Shown here: positions 35,153 through 44,467 of the stretch, in pieces
How the letters are laid out: every line of letters begins with the position of its first letter
Numbering within the stretch: the first letter of the stretch is position 1
NCBI GenBank assembly: GCA_910586195.1
Contig: CAJUHO010000005.1
Coordinates: 1 to 63,578, forward strand
Direction: 5' to 3'
Length of the DNA stretch: 63,578 nucleotides
Source: an uncultured Bacilli bacterium
GTDB lineage: Bacteria; Bacillota_I; Bacilli_A; RF39; UBA660
The notes under the pieces: generated by a model
Database searches by the model: none
What the model saw: only the letters and a program-made list of their open reading frames with translations
Told to the model about the DNA's origin: nothing
Translations under genes and position numbers: made by a program

Positions 35153-38100
35153 TAGAGGTAAATAAGTTTGAGGCATTAAAAATCGGTATCGCTTCTCCTG
35201 CGAAAATTCGCGAGTGGAGTTATGGTGAGGTTAAAAAGCCAGAAACAATTAATTATCGTACTCTTCGTCCAGAACGTGATGGATTATTTTGTGAAAAAAT
35301 TTTCGGACCTACTAAGGATTTTGAATGTGCTTGTGGAAAGTATAAACGTGTTCGTTATAAGAATATTGTTTGTGATCGTTGTGGGGTAGAGGTTACTAGA
35401 AGCAAAGTTCGTCGTGAACGTATGGGTCATATTGAACTTGCCTCTCCTGTTTCCCATATTTGGTTTTTCAAGGGTGTTCCTTCTCGTATGGGTCTTGTTC
35501 TTGATATGAGTCCTAGGGATTTAGAAGAAGTATTATACTTTGTTAGTTATGTAGTAATTGATAAGGGTAATGCTCCTTTGGAAAATAAACAAACTTTATC
35601 AGAAAAAGAGTATCGTGCTTATTATGAAAAATATGGTACTGGCTTTAAAGTTGGTATGGGTGCAGAGGCTGTTAAAGAGTTATTAAAGAAGGTAGACTTA
35701 AAGAAAGAAATTGACGATATTACTAAAGAACTAGAAAATGCTCAAGGGCAAAAGAGAGTTCGTTTAGTAAAACGTTTAGATGTGTTAGATGCCTTTTATA
35801 AATCTGGAAATCGTCCTGAGTGGATGATTATGGATTGTATTCCTGTTATTCCACCAGAACTTCGTCCAATGATTCAGCTTGATGGTGGCCGTTTTGCTAC
35901 AAGTGATTTGAATGATTTGTATCGTCGTGTTATAAATCGTAATAATCGTTTAAAGAAGTTGATTGACTTAGGTGCACCTGGTATTATTATTCAAAACGAA
36001 AAACGTATGTTACAAGAGGCCGTAGATGCGTTATTTGATAATGGTCGTCGTGGTAGAAGCGTAACTGGTGCTGGAAATCGTCCATTAAAGTCTATTTCTA
36101 GTATGTTGAAAGGTAAGCAAGGACGTTTCCGTCAAAATTTATTAGGTAAACGTGTTGATTACTCTGGTCGTAGCGTTATTGTTGTTGGACCATCGCTAAA
36201 AATGTATCAATGTGGTATTCCAAAGGAGATGGCTCTTGAGTTATTTAAACCACATGTTATTAATGGCTTAGTAGATAGAGATATCGCTCATAATATTAAA
36301 GCTGCAAAACGTTTGATTGATAATCAAGATCCTGTAGTGTGGGATATTGTAGAAGATGTTATTAAAGAGCATCCAGTGTTATTAAACCGTGCTCCAACAC
36401 TTCACCGTCTTGGTATTCAGGCTTTTGAACCGATTTTAGTTGGTGGTAAGGCTATTCGACTACATCCGCTAGTTTGTACAGCGTTTAATGCTGACTTTGA
36501 TGGTGATCAGATGGCTGTTCATGTACCTCTTTCAGAAGAAGCACAAGCAGAAGCTAGACTTTTAATGCTAGGTTCTAATAATATCCTTCATCCAAAGTCA
36601 GGAGATCCTATTGTTACTCCATCTCAAGATATGGTTTTAGGAAACTATTATATTACAATGGAAAAAGCAGGTCTTGATGGAGAAGGACGTATATTTAAAA
36701 ATTCTAATGAGGCTTTGATGGCATATGAAAGACGTGAGGTAACTCTACATACAAGAATTGCCGTTCCAGTTGATTCATTTAAATATAAAGTATTTACTGA
36801 TAGTCAAAAGGGAAAATATTTGGTAACTACTGTTGGTAAATTGAAATTTAATGAAATTTTACCAGATTCATTTCCATATATTAATGAACCTACAGATGAA
36901 AATATTCAAAAGATTACACCTAGTAAATATTTTATTGAACAGGGACATAATATTAAAGAAGAGATTGCAAATATGTCACTCGTAAAACCGTTTGTTAAAA
37001 GCACATTAGAAAAGATTATTGCACAAGTGTTTAAGCGTTATAAAACAACAGAAACTTCTGCGATGCTTGATAACTTAAAGGATTTAGGATTTAAATATTC
37101 TACTATTGCAGGAATTACAATTAGTATTTCTGATGTTGAAACAAGTAAAAATAAAAATAAAATTGTAGAAGAAGCACAAAAGATTGTTGATAAAATTAAT
37201 AAGCAATATAAGCGTGGTTTGATTACAGAAGAAGAGCGTTTTCATAAAGTCATTGAAACATGGACTAATGCTAAGGATCAGGTTCAAAAGGAACTAGAAG
37301 AAATTGCCAATAGTGATGTTGATAACCCAATCTTCATGATGATGCATTCTAAAGCACGTGGTAATATTTCAAACTTTACACAGGTTGCTGGTATGCGTGG
37401 TATTATGGCAAAGCCAAATGGAGAAGAGGTAGAAATCCCAGTACTTTCCTCATTTAAAGAAGGTCTTTCTGTATCAGAATTCTTCTTGTCAACACATGGT
37501 ACTCGTAAAGGTCTTGCTGATACTGCTTTGAAAACAGCAGATTCAGGTTATTTAACAAGACGTCTAGTAGATGTTAGTCAAGATATGATTATTCGTGAGG
37601 AAGATTGTGGCACAGATCAAGGTGTTATAGTTCGTGACTTTATTAATGAGAAGACAGGTACCGTAATTGAAGGACTTTATGATCGTATTGTTGGACGTTA
37701 TGCAAATAAGAAGGTAATTCATCCAGAAACAAAAGAAGTAATTGTAGATAAATTACAACTCATAACAGAATCATTAGCAGAAAAGATTGTAGAAGCTGGT
37801 ATTACGGAAGTTGAAATTAGAAATATTTTAACATGTAATACAGTGAACGGAATTTGTCAAAAATGTTATGGTCGTAACTTGGCAACAGGTAACATTGTTG
37901 AAATTGGTGAAGCGGTTGGTGTAATGGCTGCTCAATCAATTGGTGAACCTGGTACTCAGCTTACTATGCGTACTTTCCATACAGGTGGAGTTGCAGGTGG
38001 TGAAGATATTACTCAAGGTCTTCCTAGAGTTCAGGAGTTATTTGAAGCTCGTAATCCGAAAGGAAAAGCTACTATTGCTGAGATTGATGGTAAGATTACT

Positions 38101-38781
38101 AAGATTAAAGAAGATCATGGTAAATATAAGATTAGTGTTACAAATAAACTAGAAACAAAAGAGCATGTGTCAAATTATGCTGCCAAACTTTGTGTGGAAA
38201 AAGGTGACGAAGTTTGTTGTGGTGATAAGTTAACAGAAGGTGCTATTAGTCCAAAAGAGTTACTTGCCGTAACAGATCCAATTACAACGCAAGAGTATAT
38301 TTTAAAAGAAGTACAACATACATATCGTTCTCAGGGTGTTGATATTTCAGATAAACATATTGAGATTATTGCACGTAGAATGATTTCTAAGATGCGTATT
38401 GTTGAAAGTGGCGATACTAGATTTTTACCAGGATCATTAGTTAACTTCCGTGAATTTACAGAGGGAAATACAGAAGTTGTATTAAAAGGAAAGAAACCTG
38501 CTTTAGGAAAACCTGTTCTTCTTGGTATTACGAAAGCATCTCTTGAGACAGATTCATTCTTATCAGCAGCTTCATTCCAAGAGACTACTCGTATTTTAAC
38601 AGATGCTGCTATTCGTGGTAAAATTGATCCGCTAGAAGGATTAAAAGAAAATGTTATTATTGGTAAACTAATTCCAGCTGGAACTGGTAGTCGTCGTTAT
38701 CGTGATATTGATTACGAATTAAAAAGTGAATTTGTTGACGAAGAACCACTTGAAAAGTTGGAAGACCAATTTATGGAATAA
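35149..38781 (+). CDS. rpoC: RNA polymerase beta' subunit
   Basis: 1210 aa. The zinc-binding CACGKYKR...CDRCG is at about 60-80, the magnesium site is NADFDGDQMAVH near 450, the trigger-loop/bridge region includes GNISNFTQVAGMRG, and the second zinc cluster is CNTVNGICQKCYG. The ATG overlaps the end of rpoB (ATGA), indicating translational coupling. Confidence 0.98.
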   Translation: MIEVNKFEALKIGIASPAKIREWSYGEVKKPETINYRTLRPERDGLFCEKIFGPTKDFECACGKYKRVRYKNIVCDRCGVEVTRSKVRRERMGHIELASPVSHIWFFKGVPSRMGLVLDMSPRDLEEVLYFVSYVVIDKGNAPLENKQTLSEKEYRAYYEKYGTGFKVGMGAEAVKELLKKVDLKKEIDDITKELENAQGQKRVRLVKRLDVLDAFYKSGNRPEWMIMDCIPVIPPELRPMIQLDGGRFATSDLNDLYRRVINRNNRLKKLIDLGAPGIIIQNEKRMLQEAVDALFDNGRRGRSVTGAGNRPLKSISSMLKGKQGRFRQNLLGKRVDYSGRSVIVVGPSLKMYQCGIPKEMALELFKPHVINGLVDRDIAHNIKAAKRLIDNQDPVVWDIVEDVIKEHPVLLNRAPTLHRLGIQAFEPILVGGKAIRLHPLVCTAFNADFDGDQMAVHVPLSEEAQAEARLLMLGSNNILHPKSGDPIVTPSQDMVLGNYYITMEKAGLDGEGRIFKNSNEALMAYERREVTLHTRIAVPVDSFKYKVFTDSQKGKYLVTTVGKLKFNEILPDSFPYINEPTDENIQKITPSKYFIEQGHNIKEEIANMSLVKPFVKSTLEKIIAQVFKRYKTTETSAMLDNLKDLGFKYSTIAGITISISDVETSKNKNKIVEEAQKIVDKINKQYKRGLITEEERFHKVIETWTNAKDQVQKELEEIANSDVDNPIFMMMHSKARGNISNFTQVAGMRGIMAKPNGEEVEIPVLSSFKEGLSVSEFFLSTHGTRKGLADTALKTADSGYLTRRLVDVSQDMIIREEDCGTDQGVIVRDFINEKTGTVIEGLYDRIVGRYANKKVIHPETKEVIVDKLQLITESLAEKIVEAGITEVEIRNILTCNTVNGICQKCYGRNLATGNIVEIGEAVGVMAAQSIGEPGTQLTMRTFHTGGVAGGEDITQGLPRVQELFEARNPKGKATIAEIDGKITKIKEDHGKYKISVTNKLETKEHVSNYAAKLCVEKGDEVCCGDKLTEGAISPKELLAVTDPITTQEYILKEVQHTYRSQGVDISDKHIEIIARRMISKMRIVESGDTRFLPGSLVNFREFTEGNTEVVLKGKKPALGKPVLLGITKASLETDSFLSAASFQETTRILTDAAIRGKIDPLEGLKENVIIGKLIPAGTGSRRYRDIDYELKSEFVDEEPLEKLEDQFME

Positions 38782-38817
38782 AAAGTGATAAAGTGAAATA
38801 TTTTATCGCTTTTTTGT
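38782..38817 (+). terminator. Intrinsic terminator after rpoC
   Basis: AAAGTGATAAA (38782-38792) pairs with TTTATCGCTTT (38802-38812) with one G-T pair, followed by T residues. Confidence 0.85.
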
Positions 38818-38891
38818 TTTAAAGAAAATAAAATTTTGATATACTTGTAATAGTAATATATTGATGATTAACATAGGAAGAGGTAGATAGT

Positions 38892-39065
38892 ATGCTAAAA
38901 TTAAATAATAAAGGATTAACTTTAAGTACTATGATTGGTTTTTTATGTTGTTTTATTATGTTTTTGTTAGTAGCTATGCTTATTGCTTCAAATTTTGGTA
39001 TTAAAAAGGATTCTCCTAATCCTATATATGAAGAAGTACCAACGGATGAAGAGTTGGAGAGATAG
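38892..39065 (+). CDS. 57-residue single-span membrane protein with prepilin-like start
   Basis: ATG after GGAAGAGG, 57 codons, TAG. The sequence starts MLKLNNKGLTLSTMIGF, then a hydrophobic helix (about 13-37) and a short acidic tail ending PTDEELER. KGLTLS resembles the KGFTLIE processing site of type IV prepilins, but the Glu at +5 is replaced by Ser-Thr. It may be a diverged pseudopilin or just a small membrane protein. It lies between rpoC and rpsL. Confidence 0.6.
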   Translation: MLKLNNKGLTLSTMIGFLCCFIMFLLVAMLIASNFGIKKDSPNPIYEEVPTDEELER

Positions 39066-39144
39066 GCTAATTTGGCTGCTAAGTGATTTATATTCATAAG
39101 TTTGAAATATATTGTTGTCTGAAGTTCTAGGTGATAATATTTTC

Positions 39145-39173
39145 TTGACAATATCATATACTAATGATATAGT
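39145..39173 (+). promoter_or_regulatory. Promoter of rpsL-rpsG-fusA
   Basis: TTGACA (39145-39150), 17-bp spacer, TATAGT (39168-39173). The leader of about 90 nt has a small stem ACAC/GTGT near 39234-39249 before the rpsL ribosome binding site. Confidence 0.75.
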
Positions 39174-39271
39174 AGTTTTGCTGATTAAATAGATTTTGCT
39201 TTGGGCAGGATTTTATTTAAGGGTTAAAATGATACACCTGGATATGTGTAAAGAAAGGAGACTTATAAAAT

Positions 39272-39685
39272 ATGACTACAATCAATCAATTGGTTCGTAA
39301 GGGTAGAGGTCAAAAGGTACGTAAAAGTAAAGCTCCTGTTTTAGGAGTTGGTATTAATACTATTCAAAAGAAAGCTACTAGTAATCCTTCTCCGCAAAAA
39401 CGAGGAGTATGTACTCGTGTTGGAACAAAAACACCAAAGAAACCGAACTCTGCATTACGTAAGTATGCGCGTGTTCGTCTAAGTAATGGAAAAGAAGTAG
39501 ATACTTATATTCCTGGAATTGGGCACAATTTACAAGAGCATAGTGTGGTACTTGTACGTGGTGGTCGTGTAAAAGACCTAATCGGTGTACGTTATCATAT
39601 TGTTCGTGGAACACTTGATACTGCTGGAGTGAAAGATCGTAAACAAGGTCGTAGTAAGTATGGTGCTAAAAGACCTAAAAACTAG
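39272..39685 (+). CDS. rpsL: Ribosomal protein S12
   Basis: Decoding-centre protein. 137 aa, with TTINQLVRKGR, the streptomycin-site segment TPKKPNSALRKYARVRL and the second loop VRGGRVKDLIGVRYHIVRG. Lys and Pro at the usual resistance positions are present, so no streptomycin-resistance change is evident. AAAGGAG precedes the ATG. Confidence 0.98.
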   Translation: MTTINQLVRKGRGQKVRKSKAPVLGVGINTIQKKATSNPSPQKRGVCTRVGTKTPKKPNSALRKYARVRLSNGKEVDTYIPGIGHNLQEHSVVLVRGGRVKDLIGVRYHIVRGTLDTAGVKDRKQGRSKYGAKRPKN

Positions 39686-39713
39686 AAAGTAAAATTGGAA
39701 GGAGGAAGTAAAA

Positions 39714-40181
39714 ATGCGTAAAAGACGTGCAGTAAAAAGAGATGTTCTTGCAGATCCGATTTATAAGTCAAAAGTTGTTACTAAGTTAATTAATACAATT
39801 ATGCTTGATGGTAAAAAGGGAACAGCTCAAACTATTGTTTATGAAGCATTTGAAACAGTAAAAAATAAAACGGGAAAAGATCCACTTGAAGTATTTAATG
39901 AAGCAATGGAAAATATTAAGCCAGCGTTAGAAGTTAAATCTCGTCGTGTAGGTGGATCTAATTATCAAGTTCCTATCGAGGTTAGTCCAGCTAGAAGTCA
40001 AGCTTTGGCATTACGTTGGTTAACAAAGTATTCTCGTGAGCGTGGTGGAAAAGGTATGGCTGATAATTTAGCTAATGAACTTATCGATGCATCTAATGGA
40101 ACAGGTGCAGCAGTTAAGAAGCGTGAAGATACACATAGAATGGCAGAAGCTAATAAGGCTTTCGCTCATTATAGATGGTAG
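39714..40181 (+). CDS. rpsG: Ribosomal protein S7
   Basis: Nucleates assembly of the small-subunit head. 155 aa, from MRKRRAVKRDVLADPIY through the RRVGGSNYQVPIEV signature to MAEANKAFAHYRW. AAGGAGGAAG precedes the ATG. Operon with rpsL (28-bp gap) and fusA (12-bp gap). Confidence 0.98.
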   Translation: MRKRRAVKRDVLADPIYKSKVVTKLINTIMLDGKKGTAQTIVYEAFETVKNKTGKDPLEVFNEAMENIKPALEVKSRRVGGSNYQVPIEVSPARSQALALRWLTKYSRERGGKGMADNLANELIDASNGTGAAVKKREDTHRMAEANKAFAHYRW

Positions 40182-40193
40182 GAAGGAGAAATT

Positions 40194-42263
40194 ATGGCAA
40201 GAGATACGTCTTTAGAGAAGACAAGAAATTTTGGTATTATGGCTCATATTGATGCTGGTAAAACAACAACGACAGAGCGTGTTTTATATCATACAGGTAA
40301 AATCCATAAGATTGGTGAAACTCATGAGGGTGAGAGCCAAATGGACTGGATGGAACAGGAAAAAGAACGTGGTATCACTATTACTTCTGCAGCAACAACT
40401 GCACATTGGAAGGGATACCGTTATAATATCATCGATACTCCAGGACACGTAGACTTTACGATTGAAGTTAGTCGTAGTCTTAGAGTATTAGATGGTTCAG
40501 TTGCACTTTTAGATGCACAAGCTGGTGTTGAACCACAAATGGAAACAGTTTGGAGACAAGCTGATGAATTTAAAGTTCCGAGAATTATTTTTGCAAATAA
40601 AATGGATAAGATGGGTGCAAACTTTGAATATAGTTTAAAAACAATTAAAGATCGTTTAGGAGTTAATGCAAAACCAATTGAATGGCCAATTGGTGCTGAA
40701 AGTGAATTCCGTGGAGTTATTGATCTTGTTACTATGAAAGCTTTAGAGTTTGATGGTAAGGCAGAAGAGGAATCTAGGGAAATAGAAATTCCTGATGACT
40801 TAAAAGCGATTGCGGAAGAACATCGTGCAGATTTGATTGAAGCAGTTGCTGAATATGATGATGAAATGATGGAGAAGTATCTTGAAGGAGAAGAAGTTAC
40901 TGTTGATATGATCAAACGAGCTATTCGTAAAGGTACGCTCGCTGCAGAATTTTTCCCTGTTATGTGTGGTACAGCACTAGGTAATATGGGAATTAAACCA
41001 TTACTTGATGCTGTGATTGATTATTTACCAAGTCCGCTTGATACAGCGTCAATTAAGGGACATAATCTCAAGGGAGAGGAAGAATTACGTCATCCAAGTG
41101 ATTCTGAGCCGTTTAGTGCTCTTGCATTTAAAGTTATGACAGATCCATTTGTTGGACGCTTAACTTTCTTTAGAGTATATTCAGGTCATTTAGCTAGTGG
41201 TAGTTATGTACTTAATTCTACTAAGGATACTAAAGAGCGTATTGGTCGTATTTTACAGATGCATGCTAATACTCGTAAAGAAATTACAGATGTATACACG
41301 GGAGATATTGCTGCTGCAGTTGGTCTTAAGAACACAACTACAGGAGATACTTTATGTGATGAGAAAAAACCAATTATCTTAGAGCAACTTAGTGTTCCAG
41401 AGCCAGTTATTCAACTTGCTGTTGAACCTAAGTCAAAGGCAGATCAGGATAAGATGGCATTAGCACTTCAAAAACTTGCAGAAGAAGATCCAACATTTAA
41501 AGTTCATACAGATCATGAAACAGGGCAAACTGTTATTGCTGGTATGGGTGAGCTACATCTAGATGTATTAGTAGATCGTATGAAACGTGAATTCCATGTA
41601 GAGGCAAATGTTGGTGCACCACAAGTTGCTTATCGTGAGACAATTAAGGCATCTGGTGAATGTGAAGGTAAATACATTAAACAATCTGGTGGTCGTGGAC
41701 AATACGGACATGTTTGGGTTAAATTTGAGCCTAATCAAGATAAAGGATATGAATTTGTGGATGCTATTGTTGGTGGTGTTGTTCCTCGTGAATATATTCC
41801 AGTTGTTGATAAGGGATTACAAGAGGCAATGCAAACTGGTATTTTAGCAGGTTATCCAATGATTGATATTAAGGCTACACTATATGATGGTTCTTACCAT
41901 GATGTTGATTCTAATGAAATGGCATTTAAAATCGCAGCTAGTCTTGCTTTAAAAGAGGCAAAGAAAAATTGTCAGGCAGTGCTTTTAGAACCAATCATGA
42001 AAGTGGATGTTACAACTCCAGATGAATATTTTGGTAATGTTATGGGAGATTTAACATCTCGTCGTGGACGTCCATTAGGACAAGAAAGTCAAGGAAATGC
42101 AGTTAAACTTTCTGCTATGGTACCACTTTCTGAAATGTTTGGATATGCAACGAATTTGCGTAGTAATACACAAGGACGTGGAAACTTTGTTATGACGTTT
42201 GATCATTATGAAGAAGTTCCTAAAAATATAGCAGAAGAAATTATTAAAAAGAGTGGAAATTAA
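40194..42263 (+). CDS. fusA: Elongation factor G
   Basis: Drives ribosome translocation with GTP. 689 aa. G1 is AHIDAGKTT, the switch region is GITITSAATT, G3 DTPGH, G4 NKMD. Domains II to V follow, with GMGELHLDVLVDRMKREF, QSGGRGQYGHVW and LTSRRGRP. Confidence 0.98.
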   Translation: MARDTSLEKTRNFGIMAHIDAGKTTTTERVLYHTGKIHKIGETHEGESQMDWMEQEKERGITITSAATTAHWKGYRYNIIDTPGHVDFTIEVSRSLRVLDGSVALLDAQAGVEPQMETVWRQADEFKVPRIIFANKMDKMGANFEYSLKTIKDRLGVNAKPIEWPIGAESEFRGVIDLVTMKALEFDGKAEEESREIEIPDDLKAIAEEHRADLIEAVAEYDDEMMEKYLEGEEVTVDMIKRAIRKGTLAAEFFPVMCGTALGNMGIKPLLDAVIDYLPSPLDTASIKGHNLKGEEELRHPSDSEPFSALAFKVMTDPFVGRLTFFRVYSGHLASGSYVLNSTKDTKERIGRILQMHANTRKEITDVYTGDIAAAVGLKNTTTGDTLCDEKKPIILEQLSVPEPVIQLAVEPKSKADQDKMALALQKLAEEDPTFKVHTDHETGQTVIAGMGELHLDVLVDRMKREFHVEANVGAPQVAYRETIKASGECEGKYIKQSGGRGQYGHVWVKFEPNQDKGYEFVDAIVGGVVPREYIPVVDKGLQEAMQTGILAGYPMIDIKATLYDGSYHDVDSNEMAFKIAASLALKEAKKNCQAVLLEPIMKVDVTTPDEYFGNVMGDLTSRRGRPLGQESQGNAVKLSAMVPLSEMFGYATNLRSNTQGRGNFVMTFDHYEEVPKNIAEEIIKKSGN

Positions 42264-42285
42264 AAAGTTATTAAAAAAGTATCAA

Positions 42286-42310
42286 AACAGTTGAAAAAAC
42301 TTCAATTGTT
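42286..42310 (+). promoter_or_regulatory. Hairpin between fusA and tuf
   Basis: AACAGTTGAA (42286-42295) pairs with TTCAATTGTT (42301-42310) around a 5-nt loop, with one G-T pair. No T run follows, so it looks more like an mRNA processing or stabilising stem than a terminator. Confidence 0.5.
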
Positions 42311-42353
42311 AGATAAAATATAAGTTGTAATTAGATAAAGGAGGAAATTGCAA

Positions 42354-43538
42354 ATGGCAAAAGAAAAATTTGATCGTTCAAAACCACACGTTAACGTTGG
42401 TACAATTGGACACGTAGATCATGGTAAAACAACAACAACTGCTGCTATTACGAAAGTGTTAGCTGGTAAAAATGGAAATGAAGCTGTTGATTTTGCTAAC
42501 ATTGATAAGGCACCAGAAGAAAGAGAACGTGGTATTACTATTAATACTGCTCATGTTGAGTATAGTACTGATACTAGACATTACGCACATGTAGATTGTC
42601 CAGGACATGCTGACTATGTTAAAAACATGATTACAGGTGCTGCTCAAATGGATGGAGCTATTCTTGTTATTGCAGCAACTGATGGACCTATGGCACAAAC
42701 TCGTGAACATATCTTACTTGCACGTCAAGTTGGAGTACCTCGTATGGTTGTGTTCTTAAATAAGTGTGATATGGTTGACGATGCTGAACTTTTAGATTTA
42801 GTAGAAATGGAAGTTCGTGATTTATTAAATGAATATGGTTTCGAGGGAGACGATACTCCAGTAATCAGAGGTTCTGCGCTTAAAGCTCTTGAAGGAGATG
42901 CTGATGCTGTTAAGGCTATTGAAGACTTAATGAACTCAGTTGATGAATGGATTCCAACTCCAGAACGTGATACTGACAAACCATTCTTAATGAGTATTGA
43001 AGATGTATTTACAATCACTGGACGTGGAACTGTTGTTACAGGACGTGTTGAACGTGGTCAATTAAAACTTAACGATGAAGTTGAAATCGTTGGTATTAAA
43101 GATACTCAAAAAACTGTTGTTACAGGAATCGAAATGTTCCGCAAACAACTTGATTATGCACAAGCAGGAGATAACGCAGGAGTATTATTACGTGGTATTT
43201 CTCGTGAACAAGTTGAACGTGGTCAAGTGCTTGCTAAACCAGCTAGTGTTACACCTCATACTAAGTTCAAGGCTGAAATTTACGTATTAAGTAAAGAAGA
43301 AGGTGGTCGTCATACTCCATTCTTTACAAATTATCGTCCACAGTTCTATTTCAGAACTACGGATGTGACTGGTGTTATCACATTACCTGAAGGTGTTGAA
43401 ATGGTTATGCCAGGTGATAATTTATCAATTGATGTTGAATTAATTCATCCAATTGCCTTAGAGCAAGGAACTAAGTTCTCTATTCGTGAGGGTGGACGTA
43501 CTGTTGCTTCAGGTGTTGTAAGTGCAATTGTTGAATAA
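42354..43538 (+). CDS. tuf: Elongation factor Tu
   Basis: Delivers aminoacyl-tRNA to the ribosome. 394 aa: GHVDHGKTTTTAAI, RGITINTAHVEY, DCPGHADYVKNM, NKCD and the domain II/III landmarks (GRGTVVTGRVERG; GGRHTPFF). ATG 42354 is spaced correctly from AGGAGG; a TTG at 42348 is also in frame. Confidence 0.98.
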   Translation: MAKEKFDRSKPHVNVGTIGHVDHGKTTTTAAITKVLAGKNGNEAVDFANIDKAPEERERGITINTAHVEYSTDTRHYAHVDCPGHADYVKNMITGAAQMDGAILVIAATDGPMAQTREHILLARQVGVPRMVVFLNKCDMVDDAELLDLVEMEVRDLLNEYGFEGDDTPVIRGSALKALEGDADAVKAIEDLMNSVDEWIPTPERDTDKPFLMSIEDVFTITGRGTVVTGRVERGQLKLNDEVEIVGIKDTQKTVVTGIEMFRKQLDYAQAGDNAGVLLRGISREQVERGQVLAKPASVTPHTKFKAEIYVLSKEEGGRHTPFFTNYRPQFYFRTTDVTGVITLPEGVEMVMPGDNLSIDVELIHPIALEQGTKFSIREGGRTVASGVVSAIVE

Positions 43539-43555
43539 TGGATACATAAATAAAA

Positions 43556-43578
43556 GTGAGAATAATTCTCACTTTTTA
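43556..43578 (+). terminator. Intrinsic terminator after tuf
   Basis: GTGAGAA (43556-43562), loop TAA, TTCTCAC (43566-43572), TTTTT. From here to 43800 I see only a weak basic frame and no supported gene. Confidence 0.9.
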
Positions 43579-43802
43579 ATTGTTTAAAAATTTAGTTAAA
43601 GATAAAAGATATATGATTAATACAACTTTAAAAAAATATAGGAGAACAGAGGCAAGAAAAGTAATCAAAAGTAATAGTAATATAAGATATTACTATATTG
43701 GACTATATAAAAGTAATAAGGGATTGACTGAAATTTTAAACTATAATATTGTTAGTTTTCTAATTGCATTTAACTTTATATGTGAATATTAATTTAAAGA
43801 TG

Positions 43803-43831
43803 TTGACAAATTTTTAATTTTGTAGTATAAT
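43803..43831 (+). promoter_or_regulatory. Perfect consensus promoter
   Basis: TTGACA (43803-43808), exactly 17 bp, TATAAT (43826-43831), followed by GAGGGGGAG at the gene that starts at 43859. Confidence 0.85.
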
Positions 43832-43858
43832 ATAGCAAAATAAAGAGGGGGAGAATAT

Positions 43859-44212
43859 ATGAAAAATTTAGTTGTAAATTTTGATAAGGTATCTAATATA
43901 AAGGAGGATAAACTTTCGTTGAATAGAAGTAAAAGGATTAGTTCTTTTTCATCTATGGTCCATAGTACATTAGCTTTGTCAGGAGGTCTTAATGTATTGG
44001 AATCGGTTCTTTTTAATACAGACGATTTTGTATCTCCTTTAGTTTTTGCAGGAATAGGGGTAGTTGGACTTTTTGGAGCTATACGTTCTATTGGAGAGTT
44101 TGCTTCATGTAATTACAAATTACAAAAATTGGAAGAAAAAGAAAAAGAAAATGAAATGTCTTTCATAGATAAAGAAAATGAAACATCTAAAGATTTAAGT
44201 AAGAGTAAATAA
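43859..44212 (+). CDS. Small membrane protein, unknown function
   Basis: 117 aa. A polar N-terminal region rich in Ser and Lys (1-35), two hydrophobic segments (about 36-55 and 59-78, VFAGIGVVGLFGAI), then a charged C-terminal tail (KLQKLEEKEKENE...). No family recognised. It is a single-gene unit with a perfect promoter, a very strong ribosome binding site and its own terminator, so expression is probably high. Confidence 0.7.
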   Translation: MKNLVVNFDKVSNIKEDKLSLNRSKRISSFSSMVHSTLALSGGLNVLESVLFNTDDFVSPLVFAGIGVVGLFGAIRSIGEFASCNYKLQKLEEKEKENEMSFIDKENETSKDLSKSK

Positions 44213-44297
44213 TGGTTAGACGTTGTAAAGTTTGCTTATTTGTTTAGTGCTAGATATTGTTGATGGGGGAAAAGGCTAGTAATAAATAACTAATGTT

Positions 44298-44324
44298 AGA
44301 GGACTGAAATAGTTCTCTTTTATT
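44298..44324 (+). terminator. Intrinsic terminator
   Basis: AGAGGACT (44298-44305), loop GAAAT, AGTTCTCT (44311-44318), then TTTATT. The 44325-44467 stretch shows nothing further. Confidence 0.75.
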
Positions 44325-44467
44325 ATGGTTTTAATTAACAATAATAAAAATACATTTGTCTTTTATATTGTTAAATTACTATTTTTCTTGATTTCTAAAT
44401 AACTTTCGTTTTAACACTTAAGATTTTGTTGGTATACTTGATTATTTAATTAGACTCTTTTGTGTCA

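Noticed and set aside
38819..39157. 112-residue minus-strand frame between rpoC and rpsL
   Set aside because: It is antisense to a better-supported 57-residue gene and has no ribosome binding site.
40421..40915. 164-residue minus-strand frame inside fusA
   Set aside because: Serine-rich antisense shadow of a conserved gene, as with similar frames inside tuf, rpoB, rplK and eno.
43580..43792. 70-residue basic reading frame after tuf
   Set aside because: It starts with TTG inside the tuf terminator tail, has no ribosome binding site or promoter, and ends just before the next gene's perfect promoter.
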